A stretch of DNA of 11,556 nucleotides. Source: Baffinella frigidus (lineage: Eukaryota; Cryptophyceae; Cryptomonadales; Baffinellaceae). This document shows positions 1-7,386 of this stretch, piece by piece (the stretch's first letter is position 1; every line of letters begins with the position of its first letter). The translations under genes were made by a program, and so were the position numbers. The notes below the pieces were generated by a model. That model was not told the DNA's origin, did no database searches, and saw only the letters and a program-made list of their open reading frames with translations. The stretch lies in contig MU647660.1 in the NCBI GenBank assembly GCA_026770585.1, positions 45,830 to 57,385 on the forward strand, written 5' to 3'.

Positions 1-350
1 AAACCCTAAACTCTAAACCCTAAACCCTAAACCCCAAACCCTAAACCCTAAACCCTAATCCCTAAACCCTAAACTCTAAACCCTCAACCCTAAACCCTAG
101 ACCCTCAACCCTCAACCCTAAAATTCTAAACCCTCAACCCTAAACCCTAAGCCATGAACCCTAAAACCTAAACCCTAAACCCTAAACCCTAAACCCTAAA
201 CCCTAAACCCCCTAAACCCTAAACCCTAAACCCTAAACCCTCGACCTAAACCCTAAACCCTAAACCCTAAACCCTAAACCCTAAACCTTGAACCCTAAAC
301 CCTTAACTCCAGACCCCAAACCCTAAACCTTAAACCTTAAAACCCTAAGC
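1..350. repeat. Degenerate plant-type telomere repeat (CCCTAAA)n
   Basis: About fifty heptamers of CCCTAAA and near variants (CCCTCAA, CCCTAGA, CTCTAAA, CCTTGAA, CCCTAAT) run from the first base to about 350. The C-rich strand reads 5' to 3' from the left edge, as expected at the left end of a chromosome. Runs of perfect units (for example 170-240 and 246-285) alternate with mutated ones, so the array is older and less uniform than freshly synthesised telomere. It could be the inner, decaying part of a true telomere or an interstitial block; arrival at the window edge favours the former. TTTAGGG is the telomere unit of land plants and of several algal and alveolate groups. Confidence 0.95.
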
Positions 351-654
351 CCCTTCCTCTTTCCCTCTCCCCCCTCCTCCCCGGCACAGGCATCCAGGCA
401 GGCAGGCTGATGTGCGCGAAACCACCGAGGCGTGGCTGTAGCAGGCAGAGCGTGACAGGCGGTACATACGCTGTTTCCTCGGTTGGTGCCAGCCAGCACG
501 GTGCCGGCGCTGTCACGCTGAGCCTTGTCTCGACGCGTGTGCAGAGAGGGGTTGCGCGCACGGCAGCCTCACCCTGACGGGGAGGTGGTGGGGACAGGTA
601 TCTTCTTTGGATCATCTTTTCGCTGTATGAGAAGATCAACACCAACGATCCGCA
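351..654. other. Subtelomeric spacer, no gene seen
   Basis: This GC-rich stretch follows the telomere. Open frames exist on both strands but are low-complexity (Arg, Gly and Pro rich), lack recognisable domains and have no convincing splice pattern. I see no RNA gene. Confidence 0.5.
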
Positions 655-772
655 CGGAGGTTTCTTCCCCCCCCTCTGTGCAGGGAGGTTTCTTCCCCCA
701 CTCTTTTCCGGGAGCTTTCTTCCTCTGCCTCTCCTCTGTGCAGGGAGGTTCCTTCCACCCCCTCTTTGAACA
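655..772 (+). repeat. Pyrimidine-rich subtelomeric tandem repeat, about four units
   Basis: A unit of roughly 26-34 bases with core GGGAGGTTTCTTCCCCC followed by CTCTGTGCA recurs at about 655, 683, 709 and 743. A fifth diverged relative lies at 941-967 (GGAAGGTTTTTTTGACCCCC). Units 1, 3 and 4 keep the CTCTGTGCA or CTCTTTGAA end. The repeat explains the repetitive long open frames on both strands here; I do not regard those as genes. Confidence 0.7.
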
Positions 773-778
773 GGCATA

Positions 779-946
779 TCTGGGTTACAAGAACCTACAG
801 CTTCAGAACCCGCACTGATTTTTTTTGCGGTCGACTGAATCTCGCGTTTAGCAACCCTCGGTTAAACAATTTGATTATACAGACACCGCCCGAGGCTGGA
901 TCCAGGTTGTTCTTTTAGCCCGGGTATCCCTGTACAGTGTAGGAAG
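779..946 (+). repeat. Dispersed palindromic repeat, copy A
   Basis: First of five copies of a non-coding element of about 170 bp. Shared landmarks in order: GGGTTACAAGAACC, GAACCCGCAC, a central block with TCGCGTTTAG (the loop of a palindrome in copy B), CAGACACCG, CGAGGCTGGATCCA, TTTTAGCCCGGGTATCCC and CTGTACAGTGTAGG. The palindrome arms are eroded in this copy. No open frame is conserved among copies, so it is more like a MITE or SINE-type repeat than a gene. Confidence 0.65.
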
Positions 947-1134
947 GTTTTTTTGACCCCCTCTTTGTTTTTGTAACTCCGCGCCCACGCTTGCTGGTGA
1001 TTCTCTCAAGTGTGATGGAGCACGCTGCCCCTTCTGACTGCGGGTTGGCTGCTGCGCAGTTGCCTCTGCTGGATACGATCGGACGTCCGTAGAGGAGCAC
1101 ATGCCGATTGTCAGCCAGTAAATCAGCCTCCGCA
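947..1134. other. Spacer without recognised content
   Basis: Unique-looking sequence between repeat copy A and the duplicated gene segment. The minus strand carries an open frame of 88 codons from 1141 with no recognisable domain. I do not call it a gene. Confidence 0.4.
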
Positions 1135-1358
1135 TGTGCACGCCTCTGTGTCTAGAAGCCGAGCGTGAAGATCCACTCTCAAGCTCACATCACCTAAAGG
1201 ACGGCGCGTGGACACGAGATCCTTGTGCTCGGTGCCTCGCCTCAGCCCTTCTGGCCGTGTGTCCTAAATGTCCTACAGGGGTATCGGGGCTATCCCTTGA
1301 GTGGCGAGTGGGCTCAAACGCCCCACCGTAGGGCCCTAGGACCTGCCTAGGACCTCTC

Positions 1359-1378
1359 GGGGGTCAATTTTGACCCCC
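1359..1378. repeat. Perfect 9-bp hairpin GGGGGTCAA/TTGACCCCC
   Basis: Arms at 1359-1367 and 1370-1378 are separated by TT. It sits within the sequence inserted in the duplicate, just before dispersed-repeat copy B. Just upstream CCTAGGACCT occurs twice (1335-1357). Confidence 0.55.
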
Positions 1379-1390
1379 TCGCCACTTTAG

Positions 1391-1573
1391 GGACAAGAAA
1401 CCAGAACTTAAGGACACAGACCGGATCTGGCCCCCCCGTTTTCTTAATTTGGTACCAGAGGGTTGACTAGATCATGCGTTGAGTCAACCCTCTGGTAATA
1501 ATTTAATAATACAGACACCGACCGATGTCGGAGCGCCCGTGCCCCAGATACTGTAGATACCCCTGTACACGAT
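1391..1573 (+). repeat. Dispersed palindromic repeat, copy B (best-preserved core)
   Basis: This copy keeps a perfect 16-bp inverted repeat: TACCAGAGGGTTGACT at 1453-1468 and AGTCAACCCTCTGGTA at 1482-1497, with loop AGATCATGCGTTG. Upstream are CACAGACCGGATCTGG and GTTTTCTTAATTTGG, shared with copy E; downstream is CAGACACCGACCGA, shared with all copies. It lies between the first two blocks of the duplicated gene segment and has no counterpart in the intact locus, so it was inserted after, or with, the duplication. Confidence 0.75.
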
Positions 1574-1726
1574 GCGGATTAGGCGCATTCAAAAGTCAAT
1601 TCTAAAGCACGCCCCCCCCGAACCCTGGAACCATTTTGTTCGGGGACACGTCAACTTTTGAAATACACAGTTTTCCACTCAACCCTTTCCTACAGATCCA
1701 AAGTGCCATGGCGATGAGAATTCCTC

Positions 1727-1897
1727 TCTGAATGCTACAAGCCCCACGTGTCACGCGGAGTCTCTTGTCTTTCGTTAAGTTTACTGAAACGAGTCAGCAA
1801 GGAGGGCCGGAGTTTCCAGTCAACTCTCTCTTAGAAGGACAGGATTTTCCAGTCAACTCTCTTAAGTGAATCTACTTCTGAGGCCTGAATGAATGTA
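1727..1897 (-). mobile_element. Old, diverged solo LTR fragment (copia-type), inverted
   Basis: Read on the minus strand this matches the LTRs at 9649 and 10487. On the plus strand the landmarks are TCTGAATGCTACAAGCCCCACG, split here as TCTGAATGCTAC and GCCCCACG, then GGAGTCTC, TTGTCTTTCG, CCAGTCAACTCTCTC and TTAAGTGAATCTAC, in the order expected for a reversed LTR. The LTR head (TGTGGGTATCTAGG) is missing. The block holding TTTCCAGTCAACTCTC occurs twice, so the copy has an internal duplication of about 35 bp. It is clearly older than the copies on the right. Confidence 0.7.
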
Positions 1898-2046
1898 TCA
1901 AGGGTACTCCTGCTCCGCCGAAGCGCGTCTTGAGGAAATCCTTGGGGAGGGGAGGCCTGCAACCGACCTGGAACAAAATGGCAGAGGATGCGTGGCGTCT
2001 AGAGGTGCACCTCGCTCAAAGGAGCCACACCCACTCCTAAGACCAT

Positions 2047-2240
2047 ACATACTGGGATACGTGGGTTACACGAAACCAGAACCTCTGAACCCGCACCAGA
2101 TTTTGGGCCTGCGTGTTCTTCATTTTCCACCAGAGAGTTGGAAGGGAGGAATGTAAGAAAACAGGCACCGACCGAGGCTCGACCAAGGGTTTGCTTATGA
2201 ATAGCCCGGATCTCCATGTAGGCCCACATGCACTGTAGGG
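2047..2240 (+). repeat. Dispersed palindromic repeat, copy C
   Basis: Landmarks in order: GGGTTACACGAAACCAGAACC, cited here as GGGTTACACG and AAACCAGAACC, then GAACCCGCACCAGATTTTGG, CCACCAGAGAGTTGG, AGAAAACAGGCACCGACCGA, GGCTCGACCAAGGG, TAGCCCGGAT and GCACTGTAGGG. The 5' half resembles copies A and E and the 3' half resembles copies A and D. The right arm of the central palindrome is lost. Confidence 0.7.
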
Positions 2241-2248
2241 TCCTAGGG

Positions 2249-2276
2249 GAAGCGCGCCGGGGATCCGGCGCGCTTC
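2249..2276. repeat. Perfect 12-bp GC hairpin, loop GGAT
   Basis: GAAGCGCGCCGG at 2249-2260 and CCGGCGCGCTTC at 2265-2276 form a perfect stem with a four-base loop. It begins about ten bases after dispersed-repeat copy C. It could be an RNA structure, a replication or cruciform site, or the relic of an inserted palindrome; nothing here decides. Confidence 0.6.
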
Positions 2277-2369
2277 ACGCGCAAGCAGTCCAACAAGATG
2301 CACTTGACCCTTTCGCAATTTCAAAGCTCGAAAAGAAGCTACACTGTGCATGCGGTGTACCCTGTACAA

Positions 2370-2518
2370 TTTGGGGCATGCTCGTTTTCAATTTAGAACC
2401 TGTGGGTCGACTTAATCTCGAGCTGAGTCAACTTCCCGGTACTAAACTGGAAACACAAGACACCGACCGAGGCTCGACCAAGGGTGTTGTTCTACATTTA
2501 GGCCGGATATCCCTGTAG
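2370..2518 (+). repeat. Dispersed palindromic repeat, copy D
   Basis: Landmarks in order: TTTGGGGCATGCTCG, TTTTCAATTTAGAACC, GGGTCGACTTAATCTCGAG, AGTCAACTTCCCGGTA, ACACAAGACACCGACCGA, GGCTCGACCAAGGG and GGCCGGATATCCCTGTAG. The palindrome arms are partly kept (GGGTCGACT/AGTCAACTTCC). The 3' half is nearly identical to copy C. Confidence 0.7.
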
Positions 2519-2536
2519 TGGTCGTTGGAGCAAGTG

Positions 2537-2578
2537 AGACAGCTGCACCCAGACGTAAGACAGCTGCACCCAGACGTG
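2537..2578 (+). repeat. Two tandem 21-bp units
   Basis: Two adjacent 21-bp units starting AGACAGCTGCACCCAGACG differ only at the last base. They lie downstream of the minus-strand gene ending at 2664, so probably in its 3' flank. Confidence 0.75.
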
Positions 2579-2663
2579 ACGCAGAAAATCAGGCAGGGGC
2601 AGACGGGTCTCTTTTGAGCAACGTTACTCGAGGCCACGTTGCTTCATTCCCCGCACGCCAAAT

Positions 2664-3176
2664 TCATTCTGCCGCAGCTTGCAGAGCAGCGACAAGGGCG
2701 AGTGCCTTGACCTGCTGGTCCTCCCCGCGCATCTCCCGCGCTGCCTCGGAGAGCGCGCGCTCGGCCCCAGCTGTCCGCAGCTGCGCGGCGCCGTCCACCT
2801 CGAGCACCTTCTCGATCAGCAGCAGCACTTCTTGCTGCAGCTCCACGCTCTGGTTGCGCAGATGCACCGACAGCAGAATCTCGATCGCACTCTTGCCCTC
2901 GGCGAGCCTCTCGGGGCCAGGCTTGAAGAGCAGGTCGCAGAGCTCGCGCGATTCGAGCCGATCTCGCGCCCTCTTCACGCCTGACGAGACAATCGAAGCA
3001 TCGCGCGCCGTGCGGATCAGCTGCACGCCACTGTCGAAGACTGCTTGCCAGAGGACGTGCCGGCAGTTCCACATGAGCCCTGTGAGCGAAATCATCATGC
3101 ACATCTTGACCAGGTTGAGGCCCATATTGCCGAGACCCCGCGCATCCTCGTTGGGGATAGTGCTCGTCGAAGACAT
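2664..3176 (-). CDS. Helical protein of 170 aa, possibly armadillo/HEAT-like
   Basis: I do not recognise the family with certainty. The frame from the ATG at 3176 encodes 170 residues ending in TGA. Residues 16-45 (GLGNMGLNLV onward) are hydrophobic with many Met. The rest is predicted helical: residues 46-60 hold DSGVQLIRTARDA, and 97-137 hold IEILLSVHLR, VELQQEVLLLIEKV and AAQLRTAGAERAL, a spacing of amphipathic helices that recalls armadillo or HEAT repeats. Third codon positions are strongly G/C, as in its neighbours. I chose the ATG at 3176 because its context ACCATGT is good; the frame stays open upstream to an ATG at 3365 and could be longer. A 3' splice-like TCGCTCACAG at 3081-3090 means the first 32 codons could be intron. 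The gene diverges from the lumen-protein gene, with 468 bp between starts. Confidence 0.55.
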   Translation of the reverse strand: MSSTSTIPNEDARGLGNMGLNLVKMCMMISLTGLMWNCRHVLWQAVFDSGVQLIRTARDASIVSSGVKRARDRLESRELCDLLFKPGPERLAEGKSAIEILLSVHLRNQSVELQQEVLLLIEKVLEVDGAAQLRTAGAERALSEAAREMRGEDQQVKALALVAALQAAAE

Positions 3177-3189
3177 GGTGCGGTCAGCC

Positions 3190-3530
3190 CCAGCGGCGCC
3201 CCCTCCACGCGGAGCCGGATGCACACGCGCCAGTGCCGACCTCCCGCCAGCTGTCCACGTGCAAGGGAGATGCCCGGGAGCAGGTTGCACAGCAGCGCGC
3301 CGCAGTTGTGTTGCTGCCGATGCGATGCACCGCTCGAGCACCTGGCGCCCGCGGCCTGCCATCACGAGGATCTGAAGGTGGAACTTGCGTCGCAGGTTGG
3401 GTGCACAGCCTCACGCCTCCAGATCGCCGAAGCCCTTGCGGGCGAGCGTGACGACCTGCCCTCCAGCTCACGCCGCGTGGACACGAGATCCTTGTGCTCG
3501 AAGCCCGCCCCACCCTCTGGCCGTGTGACC
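3190..3530 (-). other. Coding-like minus-strand segment, frame broken
   Basis: On the minus strand, stretches with high GC at third positions switch frame. One runs through GFEHKDLVSTRRELEG (about 3503-3456). The next reads VVTLARKGFGDLEA and ends in TGA near 3410. A third begins near 3305 and reads LLCNLLPGISLARGQLAGG. Either these are short exons of an upstream part of the 2664-3176 gene with introns I cannot place, or a decayed gene. The left end of this segment is part of the block duplicated at 1135. Confidence 0.3.
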
Positions 3531-3558
3531 TTCCTACACGCGTTCGGGATCAGGCGCA

Positions 3559-3610
3559 TTCAAAAGTCAATTCTAAAGCACCACCCCACCAACACGTCAA
3601 CTTTTGAAAT
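3559..3610 (+). promoter_or_regulatory. Putative upstream element pair of the lumen-protein gene
   Basis: TTCAAAAGTCAA (3559-3570) and GTCAACTTTTGAAAT (3596-3610) are near inverted copies of one another and end 34 bp before the start codon. Both survive in the decayed duplicate (1588-1599 and 1650-1664) although the spacer between them has changed. A similar cluster lies upstream of the SERBP1-like gene (6981-7018). Promoter function is inferred from position and recurrence; no TATA box is evident. Confidence 0.45.
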
Positions 3611-3644
3611 AGATGGTTTTCCAGCAACAGATCCAAGGGAGAAA

Positions 3645-5090
3645 ATGGCGATGAGAGCTCCTCTCCTCGTCCTCGTCTGTTTCACCGTGGGTGCCGAGTC
3701 CTTCAGCACCCCCGCTATGTCTCTGATGGGTGCTCCGGTCAGCAGAACTTCTCGCAGGGATCTCGGCCGGAGCGCTGCACCATGCTCCCTGAAAATGCAG
3801 GAAGAGGCCTCCAAGGCCTCAGGCACCCTGCTGAGTCGGCGGACTGCGGCATGGGTCCTGGCAGCATCTACCGTGGGCGCGTTCCGGGCATATGCTGAGG
3901 AGCCTGCAGCTTCGCCTGCAGCTTCGCCTGCAGCTGCGCCTGAGGCTGGGTCTGGAGTCTGCAACAAGATGCTTGGCTGTGAAATCAAGGGTCCTCTTGC
4001 TCCGCCGAAGCGCGTCTTCAAGGACATTTTTGAGGAGGTGAGGCCCGGAATCGACCTGGAACAAAATGGCAGAGAAAGCATGGCATGACTCCGTGCAGGC
4101 CCTCTTTATGGTGGTCAGAAGGCGTCGGTGCTGGCCCCCCTTTCAAATGCAGAAGCCTGGCTGGTGAGACTGACAGAAGTTGCTCACCTCTCAGGAGCGG
4201 GAGCGTGCCAAGGAGATTCAGGCGGTAGAGGACGCTGAGAGGAAGAAATCGCAGCGAACTGAGCTCCTCGTCCTTCAAGGTATGCTTCGCTCGGCAGCCA
4301 GCCATCGATTCTCTCTGTCCTTGTCATCCTCGGTGCTCACGGGTGTGCCTGTGGTCTGGCAGATCAATTTTCGCAGATCCAGAAGGGCAAGGCCGATCTC
4401 GTAGCCCCCCCCCCCCCTCCCCCTCTCTGGTGGTGCACTCTGCTCAGAAACAGACCTGTGTTTTTTTGGGGGGGGGCTGCATTCTGAGACAGGCGTGCTT
4501 TTCGGGTGGCAGGAAAAAGAGATGAAGGGAGCTATCGCGAAAACGTCAGAGGGGGGCGCCGAGGAGCAGAAAGCCGCGTGGGACGATGTTCGGCGGATGT
4601 CGCGCCTCTACGACACGGGCCTCCGCAAGGCTCGCCCCTTGCCTTCACCACACTCACTTGACGTGACAGTGTCCCACTTGTGAGAAGGTGGCCTCATCGC
4701 CTTCTCTCTGCTCGCCAGCAGTGAGAAGCACGCTGTTCCTCGAAAGCGCGTGTGGTCACGAATGCTTGGCGCCTTTGCCATGGCGCCAGCGATCACAGAG
4801 AGACACACAGGCAGGAACGGTGCAGGCGTTTTGCTTTGAGGCGTGAGTTGGCTGAAGAAAGGGTGGGCTGGCAGGACGGCATGGACCAGGCGCAAGGGAG
4901 AATCGGAAAAATGCGGCTGACCTTCGACAAGGGCGCGGCCAACGCCAGGAACAAGGAGCTGAACCAGGCGCTCACCCAGCTGGATAAGGCCGGCAAGAAG
5001 CAGGATGTGAGTCTGGCGGACGAGCAGCTGGGCAAGGCTCTCACGGCAGTCGATGCGTGGCTCGCCTTGAGGCCCTTTCTCGATCTGTAG
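3645..5090 (+). CDS. Thylakoid-lumen protein with three-part plastid targeting (PsbQ-like candidate), 5 exons
   Basis: Proposed exons are 3645-4037, 4195-4279, 4363-4400, 4513-4629 and 4875-5090, giving 282 residues ending in TAG. Residues 1-19 are a signal peptide (APLLVLVCFTVGAES). F20 opens a Ser/Arg-rich transit peptide, as in red-derived complex plastids. Residues 61-84 are a Tat lumen signal: RR at 65-66, a hydrophobic AAWVLAASTVGAF stretch, then AYA and cleavage before EE. The mature protein has an Ala/Pro linker (87-100), then about 180 charged, helical residues; the end reads LTAVDAWLALRPFLDL. Tat export and an apparent helical bundle suggest PsbQ or a similar oxygen-evolving-complex subunit, but the mature part is longer than usual PsbQ and I see no diagnostic motif. 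Donors are GTGAGG, GTATGC and GTAGCC; the fourth has no good GT (GC at 4630, or GT at 4666). The last acceptor could instead be at 4814. Confidence 0.7.
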
Positions 5091-5644
5091 CGCCGCGGAG
5101 AGCAGCCAGGGTGCTCGAATGAAGAGTTTCAACACGCGTTGTGCTGGCGTGTCTGTGGCCAAGAGGCAAGCAAGGCACGGTTGTTGGCGCACGTGCCGGA
5201 GGCATGGGACGCGAGACACCTTGTTTGCACATTGAGTGTTTACCAGCTTCATCACTTAGGCCGACACGATACCCCGGGTGCGGAGGCTGGCAGGCACAGA
5301 CACACGGTGCCAGTACCACCACCCCGTCTGCCCAAAATAGTCCTCTGGCCTGAGGACTATGCAGCCCAGCCCCAGCTCGGCGTGGGCCGTGCTGGTGAGT
5401 CATCACCAGCAGAGGAGACGCGAACAGCAACTAACCAATCCCCCGACAACTCCGGGAGACCACTCATCGCCACGTTTCTCGCGCCTCCCCCCCCCCTTGA
5501 CACGTGTGCCCGCTCGGTGCCGTGGCAACAAGCTTCACACGGCGCCACCCCATCCGCGGATCCTGCTCGCCCTGAGTGCGCTGTGCGCACGTGCCGGCAA
5601 CCTGGTAGCACCCGCTGGCGTCCCTGCGCGTGAGACCGGGCTGC
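5091..5644. other. Spacer between convergent genes
   Basis: No gene seen between the stop of the lumen-protein gene and the stop of the SERBP1-like gene. Open frames here are Pro/Arg-rich and continue antisense into the RGG-coding exon, so they are composition artefacts. The one clear structure is a hairpin: ATAGTCCTC at 5337-5345 and GAGGACTAT at 5352-5360, loop of six. It may mark a 3' UTR structure of either gene. Confidence 0.5.
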
Positions 5645-6829
5645 TTAAAGCGTGGGGAACGACGCGTCGTCAGCGAGGTTGGGTGCGGGGCCGCTGCGCT
5701 CGCCGCGCCCGCCACCACCGCGCCCGCCGCCGCCGCCACGCGGGCCGCCCATGCCGCCGCCACGCGAGCCGCCCATGCCGCCACGCCCGCCGCCGCCGCG
5801 CCCACCGCCCGCACCCCGGTCGTCGTACGAGGAGGACGGGGCGGGGGCGGGGGCGGTGAAGCCCACGTCCGACACCACCTGCCCCTTGCGACCGGAGGTC
5901 CCCTTCTTGCCCTTGGAGACCTTCGCACCCGCGAGGTCCATCAGGTCGTTCCCGATGTCCTCCTCCTCCTTGACCTTGAGACCCTTCATGTCGATGTCCT
6001 CGGCCTTACGCGCCTCCTTGGCGTCCTCCTTCTCGGCATCCTGCGGGGGGCACAGGGAGCGTGTGTTAAAAAATGGTGGAGAGCGCTCTGCATGCCATGC
6101 TCCCAAGAGAACAAGCCTCTGCCTGCAAGCTACTGCCCTCGTACCATCGATCTCACAGGACAACGTACCGTGCGTCCATCATTCTCAAAGTTAAACGTGC
6201 CTTCAGCCCATCAATCTCCCAAGGAAAACGAGTATCGCAATCTTGATGCCGAGGTGGGTGCATGCGGTGGGCTAGCGCTGCCTCAGTCGGGTTGCCGGAC
6301 TATTCTCAACCCTGAGATTCTGGTTGAGTGGTACAAATCTGTCAAACTGTGGAGTGAAAAGGAGCACGGTCAAGCGAAATGTGCGAGAACACACCTGCTG
6401 CTTGCGGTACTCCGAAAGAGTCTTCTGGGCGGCCTCCTTCTTACGCTCATCATCCGCCTTCAGGGCAGCCTCGTCGAGCTCAGCCTGCTCGGCCTCGGAG
6501 ATCTCCTTCTTGGGGGTCATCGGCGCCTGCTCGTCCTCCTTGCCCCAGTTGCCCTTCCCGTTGCCACCCTTCTTGTCAGGGCGGGTGCCCCGGCCAGAGG
6601 CGTCACGGCGGTCGTTCTCACGGCGGGGGGCGCGCGCGCCCTCCTTGGGGACGACGCCGGCAGCAGCCTTGGACTTGGAATCGTCCTTGGTGGCGTGGTC
6701 CTTCTTGGCCGGGCCAGTGTTAGCGCGGTTGTCCTTCACCGGGGCGGCAGCGCCCGATGCCGGGGCCGCGGTCGGCTCGTCATCGTCCTCGTTGAGGGCC
6801 GCGAAGGGGTTCTTCGTGATGGCCGACAT
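5645..6829 (-). CDS. SERBP1/HABP4/Stm1-family RGG protein, 2 exons
   Basis: Exon 1 is 6829-6395 (145 codons) and exon 2 is 6040-5645 (131 codons plus TAA). The 354-bp intron has donor CAG|GTGTGT and acceptor CCGCAG, phase 0, giving 276 residues. The family signature is complete. NPFAALNEDDD lies at 7-17, like the NPF-acidic start of Stm1 and plant RGGA. A basic motif runs through DRRDASGRG to KKGGNGKGNWG at 73-96, matching the family's RHSG...GGxGxxNWG box. Lys/Glu-rich helices fill 100-180, an RGG/GGRGG box spans about 220-259, and the tail is DDASFPTL, equivalent to the family's FPAL ending. Members bind mRNA and the 80S ribosome in the cytosol and occupy the mRNA channel of idle ribosomes. 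The start at 6829 fits the conserved NPF position better than an in-frame ATG at 6850. Confidence 0.85.
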
Positions 6830-7386
6830 TATGTGACTCAGCCCTGTCAACAGGAGCTAAGGGGCCGCCTGACCCGACCACTTGCAACCTGTAGAAGCCA
6901 CGGAACGCAGCTCCTCCCCCGCTCCTCAGCTTGCCGGCGATGAAAAAAGACTCTCGTGCTGTTTTTAAGTAGACCCAGGGCAAAAGTCAACTTTCAAAAG
7001 TGGATTCATTAACTTTTGTCGTAGAACGCTTTTTTCGTTGACCAGTTTGATTTCGATTTCACCATATTTTAACAAACAGTGTTGGGGAGCGGCTCCTTTA
7101 GCGTGCAGCGGGCAGAGTCTAATACCCAACAGGGAGTAAGGCAGATCTGGTCCTGGCTCGGCGACGGCACGGGCTGACATCGACACTTCTCTTTAATAAA
7201 TCGAAATAGCGAAGAAAAAAAAACTCCCACGGAAGAAGGATTTCTCCCAGGGAAGATTGCTCACAAGGTCGATGTTTTCCACGGAGAATTTGTACGGGTC
7301 CTGGTCTAAAAATTTATTTCATGAGCAGCCCAGTTTAATTGAGGCAGGGCTAGGACGCCGTTAGGAGCGGTACAGGGGCATCTGGA
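6830..7386. promoter_or_regulatory. Upstream region of the SERBP1-like gene
   Basis: This AT-richer stretch lies upstream of the minus-strand start at 6829 and holds no convincing gene. At 6981-7018 a cluster reads CAAAAGTCAACTTTCAAAAG then AACTTTTGTC, the same CAAAAGT/ACTTTTG words found before the lumen-protein start. An AATAAA hexamer is at 7195-7200 on the plus strand, but I see no plus-strand gene that would use it. The remainder to 7386 has no recognisable content. Confidence 0.45.

Larger units (their letters stand above)
1135..2010 (+). pseudogene. Decayed duplicate of the lumen-protein gene 5' region
   Basis: Three blocks match the gene at 3645 in order. About 1135-1275 matches 3400-3540, including a conserved run around GGACACGAGATCCTTGTG. 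About 1574-1728 matches 3547-3667: both promoter motifs, TTCAAAAGTCAA and GTCAACTTTTGAAAT, and the start ATGGCGATGAGA. About 1898-2010 matches 3988-4100, the end of exon 1 and the intron start. The copy is dead. The frame opened at 1708 reaches TGA after seven codons, where an LTR is inserted. About 320 bp of exon 1, coding for both targeting signals, is missing. The splice donor GAG|GTGAGG has become GAG|GGGAGG (T to G at 1951). A dispersed repeat (about 1276-1573) and an inverted LTR (about 1727-1897) interrupt it. Exons 2-5 are absent. Confidence 0.85.

Noticed and set aside
1-350. Nucleomorph chromosome end
   Set aside because: Neighbouring genes are GC-rich and encode proteins with an ER-type signal peptide, as expected of the host nucleus, whereas nucleomorph genomes are AT-rich.
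337-777. Minus-strand open frame of 146 codons
   Set aside because: Its repeated GGRNLPAQR-like peptide is the translation of the pyrimidine-rich tandem repeat.
2518-3375. Plus-strand open frame of 285 codons, Ser/Ala/Arg-rich
   Set aside because: It lies antisense to the minus-strand helical protein, which has the better residue pattern and context.
3045-4088. Plus-strand open frame of 347 codons
   Set aside because: Only the part from 3645 is real (exon 1). The first 200 codons are antisense to the 170-aa gene and run through the promoter region.
4608-5255. Minus-strand open frame of 215 codons
   Set aside because: It is antisense to the last exon of the lumen-protein gene and shows no domain.
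5630-6943. Plus-strand open frame of 437 codons
   Set aside because: It is antisense to both exons and the intron of the SERBP1-like gene. Its long openness comes from the GC- and Gly/Arg-rich complement; the minus strand has the conserved motifs and splice sites.
7195-7200. AATAAA polyadenylation signal on the plus strand
   Set aside because: No plus-strand gene precedes it; a hexamer is expected by chance in this AT-rich stretch.
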